A stretch of 64,000 bases of DNA from Sternotherus odoratus (GCA_032164245.1 JAVMKO010000002.1:89603340-89667339), one strand, 5' to 3'; shown: positions 33,823-45,970, counted from the first letter of the stretch. Notes: generated by a model not told the origin, from the letters alone. Translations and numbers: made by a program.

Positions 33823-34340
33823 GGAGTGACCAACCTGAGCCTGAGAAGGAGCCAGAATTTACCAATGTACATTGCCAAAGAGCCACAGTAATATGTCAGC
33901 AGCCTCTCCATCCACTCCCCACCGGTTCCTAGTGCCTCCCATCCACCGACAGCCCTGCCAATCACCACCTCCTAAATATAGCATGGGGAAAAAATCCTCC
34001 AAATATTAATGATTAACCTGTTAAATTGGAGATTTTTATGAAGTCATTGGGAGGTGAACGATGCTTCAGTTATGTTTGGTAAATTAAAAAACTGAACAAT
34101 CATTCATTTTCTGATATAGCTATAAAACTAATCTGAAAAGTTTTCAAAATAAATCACTTTAAAAATGTATAGTGTGTACCTTCTGAAAATGAAAGCTCCA
34201 AGTTGTGAAGAATATGTATTAAAGTTATAACAATTAACAAGAATGCACTTTTATGTAGAAATCCATTATTAAATCGAGTCTTCCTGACTAGTGATTTAAA
34301 GCATGTGTTACATTCATTCTCTCCAATTCATTCATGATAA
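33823..34340 (-). repeat. hAT-like MITE piece joined to a dispersed repeat, copy 1
   Basis: 33823-33965 (agtgaccaacctgagcctgagaaggagccagaatttacc... attgccaaagagccacag) resembles one end of a turtle hAT-type MITE. 33985-34320 aligns over its whole length with 57000-57340 (ctccaaatattaatgattaacctgtt... gatttttatgaagtcattgggaggtgaac... cttcctgactagtgattta). Non-coding. Confidence 0.65.
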
Positions 34341-34374
34341 AGAGCTGAAGGACAATTTTCATAACTCAGAGAGG

Positions 34375-35616
34375 TAGACGTGTTAGTCTAGAATAGCAGA
34401 GGTAACAAAGAGTCCTGTGGCACCTTAAAGACTAACTATAAAGTTTTGAAGCATAAGCATAAGCTTTCGTGGGCTAACACCCACTTCGTCGGATGCAAGC
34501 AGTGGAAGTGTCCAGGGACAGGTATAGATAAGTAGGCAAGAACCAGGTAGGAGGTAAAAGGGGGGCCTTGGAGGGGGGAGGGGGGCTGGGCGAGGGGGGC
34601 CGTTGGGAGGGGGGGAGGCGCGAGCCCTTACGGTTGGCCTCGTACACGGGCTTTTACACTAGTAATGGCATATATGACATTGGTTGATATGCAGGTGAAT
34701 GAACCAGTGATGGTGTGCCTGATCTGGTTAGGTCCTGTGATGGTTTTGCTGGTGTAGATACGTGGGCAGAGTTGGCATCGAGGTTTGTTGCATGGATTGG
34801 TTCCTGAGTTGGGGTTATTATGGCGCGGTGTGCTGTTGCTGGTGAGAATCTGCTTAAGGTTGGCTGGTTGTCTGTGTGCCAGGACTGGCCTTCCTCCCAA
34901 GGCCTGTGAAAGTGAGGGATTATTGTCCAGGATGGGTTGTAGATCACTGATGATGCGTTGGAGAGGTTTTAACTGAGGACTGTAGGTGATGGCCAGTGGT
35001 GTTCTATTGTTTTCTTTCTTGGGTTTGTCTTGCAGCAGCAGGCTTCTGGGTACACGTCTGGCTCTGTTGATCTGTGTCCTTATTTCCTTGTGCGGGTATT
35101 GTAGTTTTGAGAAAGCCTGGTGAAGATCTTGTAGGTGTTGGTCTCTGTCTGAGGGGTTGGAGCAAATACGGTTGTACCTCAGTGCTTGGCTGTAGACAAT
35201 GGATCGTGTGGTATGTCCGGGATGGGAGCTGGTGGCATGAAGGTAGGCATAGCTGTCGGTAGGTTTTCGGTATAGGGCGGTGTTGATGTGACCATCATTA
35301 AGTTGCACCGTGGTGTCTAGGAAGTGGACTTCCTGTGTAGACTGGTCCAGACTGAGATGGAAGGTGGGGTGGAAGCTGTTGAAATCATGGTGGAATTCTT
35401 CCAGAGTTTCTTTCCCATGGGTCCAGATGATGAAGATGTCATCAATGTAGCGTAGATAGAGAAGGGGTGTGAGTGGACGAGAGTTGAGGAAGCGTTGTTC
35501 CAGGTCAGCCATGAAGATGTTGGCATACTGTGGGGCCATGCGGGTGCCCATAGCAGTGCCACTGGTCTGGAGGTCTATATTGTCACCCAATTGGAAATAA
35601 TTTTCATAACGTGGAA
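34375..35616 (-). mobile_element. Penelope-like element, internally deleted
   Basis: On the minus strand it contains the Penelope-type RT core (35616 to about 34660), then a foreign G-rich linker (about 34530-34650), then the family 3' end (tgcatccgacgaagtgggtgttagcccacgaaagc... gactaacacgtctacc, 34500-34375). The GIY-YIG endonuclease that should follow the RT is missing except for its first strand (about FTCISTNVIYAIT). The 5' end is truncated and abuts a hAT transposase fragment at about 35617. Confidence 0.8.
34650..35616 (-). pseudogene. Penelope-like reverse transcriptase fragment
   Basis: About 320 open codons. Visible RT motifs are LQTSGTAMGTRMAPQYANIFM, then LRYIDDIFIIW with the catalytic YIDD (35449-35438), FLDTTVQLNDG, ALYRKPTDSYAYLHATSSHP, and the C-rich CNKPRCQLCPRI region that precedes the GIY-YIG nuclease. 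The fingers domain is truncated at the 5' end, and the frame runs into unrelated sequence upstream (about 75 bp of hAT origin) and downstream. PLE RTs copy RNA from nicked target DNA; this copy lacks the nuclease and cannot be autonomous. The frame is unusually well preserved. Confidence 0.85.
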
Positions 35617-35790
35617 TAACTTTGAGGATTCTGCTCATGCTGCCGATCACAGTAGCAAATGGTGAGCACAGCTTTTCAACGCTCAGGCTCATTAAAACAT
35701 ATCTTCAATCAACAATGACCGACCAGGAACTGACATCGCTTGCTATTTTATCGCTTGAAAATGCCATTGGCCAAGCGATTTTTTGAACTA
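35617..35790 (+). pseudogene. hAT transposase C-terminal fragment (ZMYM/KIAA1586-like)
   Basis: Read on the plus strand: TLRILLMLPITVANGEHSFSTL, then RLIKTYLQSTMTDQELTSLA, then ILSLENAIGQAIF and a stop. This is the hAT C-terminal dimerisation block, in which SERSFSKLKLIKTYLRSTM is the family pattern. Two or three residues of the pattern are changed. The upstream part is absent because the Penelope-like element begins here. Confidence 0.75.
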
Positions 35791-38330
35791 AAGGACTAGG
35801 GTTAACATTCTATGGCTGTCATAGATGATACAAACACCAGATGCTGACTTTGATGTAACTAATATAATACAAGCTGATGAATATGCTCCTTTGACTGCAA
35901 ACACAGCAGACTTGGATTCAATGCCTGGGAAGGATTATGGTGCTCTGAAAGATATTGTGATCAATGCAAACCCTTCTCAACCTCCATTGTCACTGTTAGT
36001 ACTGATTTAATACTGGTGTACCCAATGTTGGTGCACAGTTCAATTTCTTGATGTTAGTACATTTCAGTTATTCTTAAAAATTAAAAAAATTCTATAAGCT
36101 TAGAGGAAATGAATTTTTATTTGTTTATATAGAGCAGGAATAAAAGATTTTCAGATTGTAATGCAAATTTATCATCTAATAGGACAGGGATAAATCATGC
36201 ATGCAAATCATGCATCAAAATTGTGAAATGGGCTACAAATGCAATAAAAAAATAGGGTATTTTAAAATTTAACAAATAGGTGTGGGGGGGAATAAAGATG
36301 CTCCTCCCCTAACTGCAACATCATGCCACCCTCGATGGTGCAGCAGTTAGATGCCTGAACAACTTAGCTCTTGATTTCTGACAATTGAAAGAAGGTGGCC
36401 ATTTATTTAGGCATATACATTTGGATTTGTGTACCCAAGTTTAAACACCCAAGCTTGAAAATCTGGAGAAACATGACTTTATACAGACTACATCAAATAT
36501 ACAATTGGTTCATTGTGGCACACACAAAATATCTAATTTTATGTATGGAGTAATATCAATGCTTCGGACCTAAAAGGTATGTAGGATCATAGAGTTTCTC
36601 ACACACTCCAATGCCAAGGGATCAAATAGAGAGATTCCGTAATGCTTTTAAGTTGGCTGTATTGATAATGTAGACTTGAAGAAGACTTGAATTAGGGAAT
36701 AGTATTTTACATTATTAAAAAAAAATCCTTCCAAACTATCCAGATGGTGTGCTCCTGACTGGTTACAGTACAGTGAAAAGGATTTTACTGCACTTTTCAA
36801 CCAGAAAGAAGTGTGTTTAATAATGAATAAATGAAACAGATAAAGCTACAAGGGCTCAAAAAGCTGAACCAGGCTATAACATTTCAAACATTGAGCAACA
36901 ACAGGAGAAGTGCTCAAACTGAAACAAATCAGCATACAAAACCCTAGAGATATGCATGTTGTCTAGGGAAACCACACATTTAGCAAATGAACTGCATCTT
37001 GATTCAAGAGACAACATGCTGGGTTCAGAAGATTTGATGTCGCTGCATCTTGCTTCTTGTTTCAGTTACTATACTGCCCTTAAAGTAAAATGATTTCAGA
37101 GTTCAATGATCTTTGTCGCTTTTTTTTTTTAAAGGTGTAAAACTGGATCTTTAAAAACCACCGTGGGATTCAAAGCACTGCAAGCTGAATGCATTATATA
37201 TTGTATATATTCCTACACTTTGAATTCGTTATATACACATACACACATACACAGACACACACACATCTCCAAAACCTTCAATGTACACATGGACTTTATA
37301 TATCTGAGAAACAAAACAGGATCCGTATTACAGCAACTGGTAGCAAGAACACAGTGGTAAAAACCATACAAGTGTAGACAGGGTTCAGGAGTTCTTACCA
37401 CTATGAAAGGATATATATCTGTAAGGATATAATCTGCTCAGGACAGGTTTTCATGACTCAGTGATAAAAAACAATTGAATAAAAAAAGAACCCTTTCTAC
37501 ACAAGTAATTTAGCTCTATTTCTAGCTTTTGCTGTAATCCAGGTACTAAATATTCTTGTTTAGATGCACCTAGGATGGCCCAACTCCTAAACCCAACACC
37601 CAGCCCAAATAAGCAAGATCCATTTAGCAGCAGATTCTCTAATCTTGCCCCCTCCCCTCCTCCCCCCCGCCTACACTTGGCTGCACACGAAACTTGGGGC
37701 AACCCACATCCATTCCTCTCCCCACAGAGTGCACACCAAACAATACATAAGAAGCCTCTTCTTTCATAGAAAGAGCTGGATTTGACCATTACAGGACAAA
37801 ATCAACTTTCAGTCACCTAAGTATGAATCCAAATCAATTTCATTAAACTTATAGTTACTATCAATTTGTACTGCTGTAACAAAACAGAATTTGACTACTA
37901 CAAATATTTTTGCTACAAATACTGTATTATGTTTGTTGGTCATAAAGGAAGCATAACTTTTATGTACCAAATTATAACTACAAAGTGTTGATTCTGCCTT
38001 CCTAATACAATAGTCAGATTATCCAAAGCTCCATTATGCAGAACTTTCTACCCAAGAGAAAGTCACATTCCCCCGACATCCATTAAATTACACTTAAAAT
38101 TCCCTCGATTATCAGAGTCTTGATTATCCAAACCTATTCAATGTCTCTTAAGTCACATGGATAATAAAGACTGCAATGCACTAACAATAAAATTAAGAAG
38201 GTTTCCCAAAGATGGCTCTAGTCTCTCCGTATTTTAAGTATTTTTGTAGCACCTTTCATTAAATTAAAAACCTCAACTCAGAGACTGGGATCAAAGCATT
38301 AATATCCAATCTAAAACTCATCTACAAACC
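35791..38330. other. Intronic sequence with short microsatellites
   Basis: AT-rich. A (CA)-rich microsatellite with ACACAT units occurs at about 37230-37267. No gene or transposon ends recognised. Confidence 0.45.
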
Positions 38331-38334
38331 TAGA

Positions 38335-38495
38335 CCATCAGTGACAAATGTTTAAGAACAGGTTAGACAAATATTTGTCAGGGATGGTTCTAGGTCTAGG
38401 AGGTATACTTGATCCTTCCTCGGTGCAGGGGGGGGGGGGGAAAGGTAGATGACCTTGGGGCCTCCCCTCCAGTCCTACATTTCTAGAATGTCTTG
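38335..38495 (+). repeat. CR1-type LINE 3' end
   Basis: gtttaagaacaggttagacaaatatttgtcagggatggttctagg, then ccttcctcggtgcaggggg, then gatgaccttggggcctcccctccagtcctacatttctag matches the well-known CR1 3' untranslated end of birds and turtles. Sense orientation; the G-run at 38429 is a length variant. Confidence 0.8.
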
Positions 38496-38499
38496 TTCT

Positions 38500-39395
38500 G
38501 TTCCTGCATCATCAGGTCTCTCAAACATTTTACTTCTCAGCAACTTCTCTCCTGAAGACCTACCAGAATTATAATACTCCTCCTACAAAAATACTAAAAA
38601 GCCTGTCAAGATCAGTAATCATACACTGAATTTTTTTCTAAGACAGGCATATCTGAACAATAAATAGAAATAATATGCTTTTACTTCCATGGCAACTTTA
38701 CCCAATGGTATCAAATTACTTTACAAACAATTAAGCCACACAATAGCCCTGTTAGATTGGTATAATGTTCAGACCAATCCCTTCTGCTTGATCCATAGAA
38801 AATATATGGGGAAGAGGGGTAGGGAAAGAAAGCAAAGCACTATTGAGGCAGCCTGTTTAATTCCTGTCAGGCTTCTGAATGAATGTCTCATGGCAAAGCC
38901 AGCTCTTCCTGTCTCGGCTCCAGGAAAGGCAGCTCTAACACTGCACCACTTCAGAAACAGCAACACAGGGAGTGGAAAAAGTTATTTCTCTTCTTGTTGT
39001 CAATTCTGGTAAACCTGTGTGTCCCTCTCTTGAAAATGCTGATGCACTTTAAAAGTGATGCCATTAACATCCAAAAACAGCCAGGTAAGCAAAAACCCTA
39101 TGGGGTTAAGGCAGAGAATGCTATTCGGAAAAACAGTGCCGCTTCCAGCATCCTTCAGTGCTCTTACAAATTCAAAAGGCTGGCCAAAATAAAGGGCTTC
39201 TTTTCACAGGGCAAACTTTTATTCTCCTCCTTCTCCAAATTGCTGTAGAACTAAACCAATTAATATGGTTTCTAATCAAGTTTTAAAACTGAGAAGTGCA
39301 ATGCAAACTTTTATATTTTGCAAGATGATGGCCCAGAAATTCAGAAAAAAGGTGAAAGTAGGTCCCTATCCTCCTTCAGAACTGCTCAGTCTACA
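38500..39395. other. Intronic sequence, nothing recognised
   Basis: AT-rich sequence with no supported gene or repeat. Confidence 0.4.
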
Positions 39396-39403
39396 CCCTA
39401 CAT

Positions 39404-40199
39404 CAGGGGTGGGCACATTTTTTGGCCCAAGGGCCACATTGGGGTGGGGAAATTGCTTGTAGGGCCATGACTGTAGGACTGGGGCAGTGGGTTGGGGTGC
39501 AGGAGGGAGTGTGATGTATGGAAGGGGGTGCGGTGTGCAGGAAGGGGCTCAGGGCAAGGGGTAGAGGCACAGGAGGGGTGTGAGGTATGAGGGGCTCAGG
39601 GCAGTGGTGCAGGGAGGGGTGCAAGGGGCGGCGGAGGCTCAGGACGGGATTGAGGTACAGGGTGCGGCAGGAGGAGCATGGGGTGTGGCAGGGGGTTGGG
39701 GTGTAGAAGGGGCATGGGATACAGCGGGGGCTCAGGGCAGGGAGTTGGGCCGTGGGATGCAGGTGGGGTTCTGGGTGTGGGCTCTGGCCCGGCACCACTT
39801 ACCTGGAATGGCTCCAGGCTGGCAGCGGTGTCAGGGAAGGCACCCTTCCTGCCTGCCTTGGCCCCAGCCCCATGCCGCTCCAGGAAGCGGCCTGCACGGT
39901 GTCCTGGGGGAGAGGGAGCAGAGGGCTCCGCGTGCCTGTGGGTACCTCCCCCAAAGCTTCTATTGCCCGCGGTTCCCCATTTCCGGCCAATGGGAGCTTC
40001 GGGGGAGGTATCCACAGGCAAGAACAGCCCACGGAGCTCTCTGCTCCCCCTCCCCCCAGGGACCCACAGGAACATGCTGCTGGCCCCTTCCCGGAGCAGA
40101 GCGAGACCCATAGCACCACAGGGGTGGCAAATCCGCGGACCGGATCCAGAGCCCTGATGGGATGGATCTGGCCAGCAGGCTGCAGTTTGCTAACGCCTA
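39404..40199. mobile_element. hAT-type MITE, G-rich interior
   Basis: The left end CAGGGGTGGGCACATTTTTTGGCC and right end ggctgcagtttgctaacgccta are inverted hAT-like termini (family form CAGGGGTGGGCAAACT). Flanks ccctacat (39396-39403) and tcctagat (40200-40207) agree at 6 of 8 positions. The interior has G-rich ggggtgcaggag-type runs (39480-39780), then GC-rich DNA. Open frames inside are compositional. Confidence 0.75.
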
Positions 40200-40746
40200 T
40201 CCTAGATCCTCTCTCTTCAAGCAGCCAGGCCCAACTCCCCTATAAGGAGAGAGGGTAATAGTCATCTACCTCATTCTGTTAGCAGAACCCACTTAACCCT
40301 TTCTAAGTAGGGTTTACACCTGCCAACAGAGAGGAAAGGAATGTTTCAAGCAAATACTACCAACAGGATACAGACAGCATCACTTTCTTCTGCACTATGA
40401 GGAATGATGAAAATCTGGAACATTTACAGAGAGGAAGATGGTATGCTGAGGAGCGGAAGGAACTGCCAGCTGTTTCCTTAAATAATGCATACTGTATCTC
40501 CCGGAGATCAGTTTTCATTTCAAACAATTGTTTGCAATATTTTCGAGAGGGCAGGAGTATGCAGAACACATACACTAAATAGACTAAGTTATTCACTGAA
40601 GCAAGTCCAGTATTGAATTAAGGGGGAAAAAATTAAAAATATTTTTTAAAGGATACAAATTTTGGGCAGGTTTAGTTAGTACCCTTTAGCCCTGACAAGG
40701 CTCAGAACCTTCCCCACCAAACACACATCCAGATATCGACCTCTGA

Positions 40747-41396
40747 TGGTATGTCTACAGTGCAATTAGACACCTGCGGCTGGCCCGAGACAGCTGACTC
40801 CGGCTCTGGCAAAGGGGCTGTTTAAGTAAGATGCAGACATTCAGGCTTGGTCTGGAGCCCAGGCTTCACAGGGTCCTCGAGTCTGGACTCTAGGCAAAGC
40901 CCAAACATCTATACCAGTGACTCTCAATCTTTCCAGACTACTGTACCCCTTTCAGGAGTCTGATTTGTTTGGAGTACTCCCAAGTTTCATCTCACTTAAA
41001 AACTACTTGCTTACAAAATCAGACATAAAAATACAAAAGTGTCACCGCACACCATTACTGAAAAATTGTTTCCTTTCTCATTTCTACTATTCAATTATAA
41101 AATAAATCTATTGGAATATAAATATTGTACTTACATTTCAGTGTATAGTATACAGAGTAGTATAAACAAGTCATCATCTGCATGAAATTTTAGTTTGTGC
41201 TGACTGACTTTGCTAGAGGTTTTATGGAGCCTGTTGTAAAACTAGGCAAATATTTAGGTGAGTTGATGAACCCCCTGAAAGGTCTCTGTGTACCCCCAGT
41301 TCAGAACCACTGGCCAACACAATTAAATAGACCCTTCGGCCAAGCCCTACGAGCCTGGCTCAGTCATGGGTTTTTAACTGCAGTGTAGACATTCCC
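40747..41396. mobile_element. MITE with GTCTACA...TGCAATTA ends, split by a hAT MITE
   Basis: Ends TGGTATGTCTACAGTGCAATTAGACACC and GGGTTTTTAACTGCAGTGTAGACATTCCC are inverted repeats, flanked by TGA (40744-40746 and 41397-41399). Same family as 22392-22650. The hAT-like element at 40915-41312 interrupts it. Confidence 0.78.
40915..41312. mobile_element. hAT-like MITE nested in the 40747-41396 MITE
   Basis: Starts CAGTGACTCTCAATCTTTCCAGACTAC and ends cagttcagaaccactg, inverted hAT (Charlie-like) termini. The interior is AT-rich (gtacccctttcaggag... aggtctctgtgtaccccc). The flanking 8-mers agree at only 4 of 8 positions, so the target duplication has decayed or the ends are off by a few bases. 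Confidence 0.7.
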
Positions 41397-41399
41397 TGA

Positions 41400-44300
41400 G
41401 AGACCCCAGTGCCCTGTCAACTTTCATAGTTCACTCCCCGTTAGATCCTTGAAGGACAGATCCACAAGTGAATCTGAAAGTCTTTCCTCCAGGAACAGAA
41501 CCAGATTACGTCACAAAAACCACCCAAAACAGCCTACCACATTGGAGACCCTCCATCTAAAAGAGCTAAAAGCAACATCCATGAAAGAACACCATAAAAT
41601 CCATAACATTTTGATTTAACAGACCTAACATGTACAAACCTCAGGAGCTCAAATTAATGACCTATATGGAATACATTTCAAAAGACAAACATTCATTTGG
41701 AATATTCAGCTCTAGTCACTCAGCATTACAGTTTGTACTTTTGGTAAACTATGTGTTTTAATGGAAAAAATACTCACCCTAGAGAGGCGTACAATGAAGT
41801 ATTTACTTGGTTAAACAACTCCTTTATATATGTAAATTATTGCTAAAGGCTGCTTCCTGGACTAGGAAAGTGCATATTCCAGCTAATGTATTAACAGAGG
41901 TCATCTCTGAACAATGGATTAAACAGCGAAGTAGATTCAATGTTAGAGTTAATCTTACAGCCATCTAAACTTTCAAACTTCCATGTACAAATGACAACAA
42001 TTACAAGTTGAGAAATAGCAGTGCTAGCATTTTTGATGTTTTACATGAGATTAAAAAAAGCCACTTTTCTTTTCACTGTTGAAACCAAAAAAGCTTCCTC
42101 CCTGAATCAAAGCCAAGGTTAAATACTTTTCTTGTCAGTCAGTTATAGATTAAAGCACACTCTCCAAAACAATCAGCTGTTCAGACTTCATACTGGGCAC
42201 AAATATGAAACTGTGAAAAAGAATACTAACACAAAACCCAAATTTAGCCAAGCAAGCATTAAAAATGAAGACACGGAATCCTTTCTGAGATTGCATGTGA
42301 TAAGGGTCACAATTACATTCATTCTGGGAAAAGAAACTAGCTGTCCCACACTTATCATATCCAAGGCCGTGTTGTCACTGTAGGAGAAGATGATGCATTT
42401 GAAAATATGGATAGAACATGACTTCCCAAAGCAGTTGTCAGATAAGAGATGGGACAAAGTGACAAGAAATGGCTCCAAAAAGCACATACAGGTTCTAGGA
42501 GCCTTAAACACAATATTTTAAGTTGCTTTGGCCCCATCCAGATCAGACAGCTGTCTGAAGTCAGTTTATTGTAGCAACATGTTTTATGTAATTTTAAAAA
42601 CTATCTACTCCGTCAAAAAAACATTAACATGCGCACACATTTAATTTGAATCAGCTCTAAGCCTTGTTTACACAGTATTGTCAAGATCAATCAAAAGAGT
42701 AACAGCACTATACAAGCACTAAGCATTTTTGTATTAGAGCAGGAAAGGAGAGTCAGTGTCTCCCCCTTGCTCTCATCCCTCCCGGGCATCACTCTTCCAG
42801 AACCTTCTGCCCAAATCTCCAAGACATTGCTGTGACTCTGCCTACTACATTCCAAGCTCCTCTCAGCATGAGATGATCTTATACATTTCTGAACAGGAAA
42901 GCTTCTTCTCTCCTTGTCTTCTGTAGCTTCTCTCATAGGCATGTCAAGCTCCTGCAACTTTGCACTACCCTATTGATTCTCACCTCATTTTGTCGTCACT
43001 GAAATCAAAAGATTAATGAATTTTCCATCTGTCTTCCTTTTGGACCATATTCAGATACCCTTACTATGAGTAGTATCTTACTCAGCAATTGATTCCACTG
43101 AGACTACTTGAGGAATAAGGTACTTCTGAAGGTGAATATAAGATCATCAGAGTCTGGCCCTTAGTATTTCAAATTTAGTAATCCTTTGCCAATTTAAAAG
43201 TTACAAAGAAATCCAAAAACTCTTACTAATATAGAAGACATTAGTAGCACCTACAGGGATGGGTACTTTAAAAATGCAAAGAGATTAGACAGACTCTACA
43301 AGAGCAGAAATTAGCTTGGGGACTTCTATTATCAGTATGAAGAACATTTAGCAGCATCAATTACATTTAAGAACTACTTTTAATATCTACGGCATTTAAT
43401 TACTTCATACAGCATTAAAATACCACCACCACTAGAGAAAATGGATAAGAACAGCAGGCAATATACAGTAAATATTTTACTAAAAACTAAACCATTGAGT
43501 GCCCCTCCTTCATTTTTCCTGCCACAATGACTGAAGAGAGTGGCTCAGAGCAACAAAAGGCATTTTTCACTGTATGCTGCACTAACTTGTTCAATTAGTG
43601 AACCTAGTGGCCTAATTCAAGTTTACTGTGTCCTCCACATCACTTTCAGTAAAGTGCACCACCTCTTCATGCAAGAAAAGCACAGATTTTTACATTAAAT
43701 AGTTTCAGGACAGATAACGACAAGTGCAATGTCAATTTTTAAAAAAAGAGATTAAAACAAACAAACAAAAAACCTAACTATCAGCTGGGAGAGAGATGGA
43801 GGAGGAAACTGGCAATAAAATTCTTTTTTCTACTCCATCCTCTGGCTTTTATGCAATCATGTTGCAACATTCACTATGAGCTCCATTCAGCCATCCTTAT
43901 TCACAGATGTCAATGCAGCTGCTTGTTTGGTAAGATGCTATTGAAAGGTGGCAGAACCAGGCACTCTAGAAACAGCAGATCAATATTCAGATCCTGTCAT
44001 CTGATTTTCCAACAGTAACCTTTGAGTATTGAGATTTGGGATAACAATTATTTAATCTCATCCTACAGTTTGGAGAAACGTTATGTGCTCTTTGTGAATA
44101 TTTACCAATAAAATAGAATGGTAGAACAGTTGGAGGTGTCTCTCAGAAATACCACTACCTCTCTGCTTCTAATTAAATCCCATGAACAACACTGTCCATT
44201 ATTTACAGTCAGGCATCAGAGAGACTCCAACACATGCTGCAATAACTAGAAACAACAGAGTTGTGTTGAAGCCTATGCATGTTACTCAGAAAATTGTCAG

Positions 44301-44499
44301 CCTGAAGCAGGGTTTCAAAGCTTGTGTACACATGTTCATTCTCTTGCAGGAAGTGTGATGGGGTCCCTCAAGTCGGAGCTGTAATTGTTTAGTGATACCC
44401 TATATGGGTTCCAATATGGGGTGGCAGATAACTAGAGGTGTACAGTCAGAGGTATATTATTTTTGGTGTATTGTACAGTCAGAGGTATATTGAACTAGG
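41400..44499. other. Intronic sequence, nothing recognised
   Basis: AT-rich sequence without supported gene or repeat ends. Open frames at 42188-42511 and 42691-42957 resemble no known family. Confidence 0.4.
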
Positions 44500-45225
44500 T
44501 ACGCTCAGAGTATTTGAGTGGCCTGTTCCATGATGCAATCTACTTCTCTGGTGGAGTATCCTTGTTTGATGAATATAGTTTTAAGTCTATTAAAGGATGA
44601 CTTTCTCCTTGGAACATATTCTGTAGTATCTGAGTGCCTGGCTGTAGATAACAGATGTCTTGGTGTGTTTGGGATGATTACTGGATGTGTGGAGTGAATG
44701 TGGTGATCCATGGGTTTCCTGTATATAGCTGTCTGTAGAGTTCCATTGCTCATTGTGGTGTCCAGGAAGTTGATACTGAGTGTTCTAGGGCTCGTCTTCA
44801 CTCCCGCGGTGCGGGATTGATCTTCTGGCGATCGATTTATCGCGTCTTGTTAAGACACGATAAATCGATCGCCTGCGGCTCCTCCGTCGACTCCAGAACT
44901 CCAGCTTGCCGGGAGGTGCAAGCTGGAGTCGACGGGGGAGCACGCCGCCAACTGCCGCCACCATGGGGATGGCAGGTAAGTCGGCAGCAGATACGCAAAC
45001 TTCAGCTACATGATTCACGTAGCTGAAGTTGCGTATCTGCCGTCGATCCCCCTCCTCCCCCCAGTGAGGACAAGCCCCTAGAGAAAGTTTGATGGACAGG
45101 TGGTGGTTGCTGAAGTTGTGGTGGAAATTTGTGAGGGCGTCTGGCTGGAGAATTAAAATATCATGGATGTATCTTAGGTCTATAATTGGTTTTGTGGTGC
45201 ATTTGAGTTTTCTGTGTTGAGAAAA
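44500..45225 (-). pseudogene. Older Penelope-like RT fragment, split by a Harbinger-like MITE
   Basis: On the minus strand, 45225-45081 translates as LRYIHDILILQPDALTNFHH, continuing NFSNHHLSIK; the catalytic DD is changed to HD. After the MITE, 44784-44505 continues INFLDTTMSNGTLQTAIYRK, with PMDHHIHSTHPVI and a decayed SxxxxLRYxRICS region. The motifs match the RT at 34650-35616 but the sequence is much more diverged, so it comes from a different, older subfamily. Confidence 0.8.
44788..45077. mobile_element. Harbinger-like MITE with CTA target duplication, intact copy
   Basis: Ends GGGCTCGTCTTCACT and AGTGAGGACAAGCCC, flanked by CTA (44785-44787 and 45078-45080). The interior has nested palindromes: gatcgatttatcgcgtcttg / taagacacgataaatcgatc, then gtcgactccagaactccagc / gcaagctggagtcgac, then cagatacgcaaacttcagct / agctgaagttgcgtatctgc. 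Same family as the outer element of 28101-32889. Confidence 0.88.
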
Positions 45226-45840
45226 ATCAATAAAGAGATTCTATGAACCATTTGGACACAGACTGAATTCCTACCTATTTTTATTCCTGACAGCTTTTAA
45301 AACAGTAAAATGAAGCAAGCACTAGAGATCAGTTTGCATTTACATTTTCACTCTCCAGAGCACGGACAGGAGTGTCTACAAGTCTGAGTGATAGTACGAA
45401 AAGTAGATACTTGGTGTGCGTTAAGGAGAATAAATGAGAACTAATTGCTCACTCTCACTTATGTCTGGTGCCCACAACCAGAAGACAGAAAATGCAAATG
45501 AGCTGCTATTCTGGTGTAATCATAAGACTACACTCTCAATTGCTCATGCAATTGTCAATTCTTGAGTCAAATATCCAAAACACAAAAAAACAAAAACCAC
45601 AACCACAACCACCGAAACACAACACACCAAAAATAACCAACCAATCACAGCCACAAAACCAACAAAACACAAAACCTGACAAACAAAAAACAAACTGACT
45701 CCTACTTTCTTTTCATCCTCATAGGCACGCACAAAGAGAGGTGCCATTAGGTTCAGTTCCAGGGAAACCGAGAGGAAGCAGTATTATCCTAAAAGAACTT
45801 TTGCATATAACATAATTATCACATACTTGTTATTACGTGA
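45226..45840. other. Intronic sequence with A/C-only tract
   Basis: 45577-45695 is almost pure A and C (caaaaaccacaaccacaacc... aaaacctgacaaacaaaaaac) with no fixed period, a strongly strand-biased low-complexity tract. No gene. Confidence 0.6.
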
Positions 45841-45848
45841 CTTGAGAG

Positions 45849-45970
45849 TAGGGTGACCAGATGTCCTGATTGTATAGGAACAGCCCGGATATTTGGGGCT
45901 TTGTCTTATATAGGTGTCTATTACCCCAACTCCCATCCTGATTTTTCACATTTGCTATCTGGTCATTCTA
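45849..45970. mobile_element. 122-bp hAT MITE with perfect 8-bp TSD
   Basis: Ends TAGGGTGACCAGATGTCC and tatctggtcattcta are inverted. The perfect direct repeat CTTGAGAG flanks it (45841-45848 and 45971-45978), fixing both ends and the hAT class. A second copy is at 58316-58438. Confidence 0.92.

Noticed and set aside
39580..40258. Several 100-177 codon frames on both strands
   Set aside because: They fall inside a GC-rich hAT MITE with recognisable ends and have no family resemblance.
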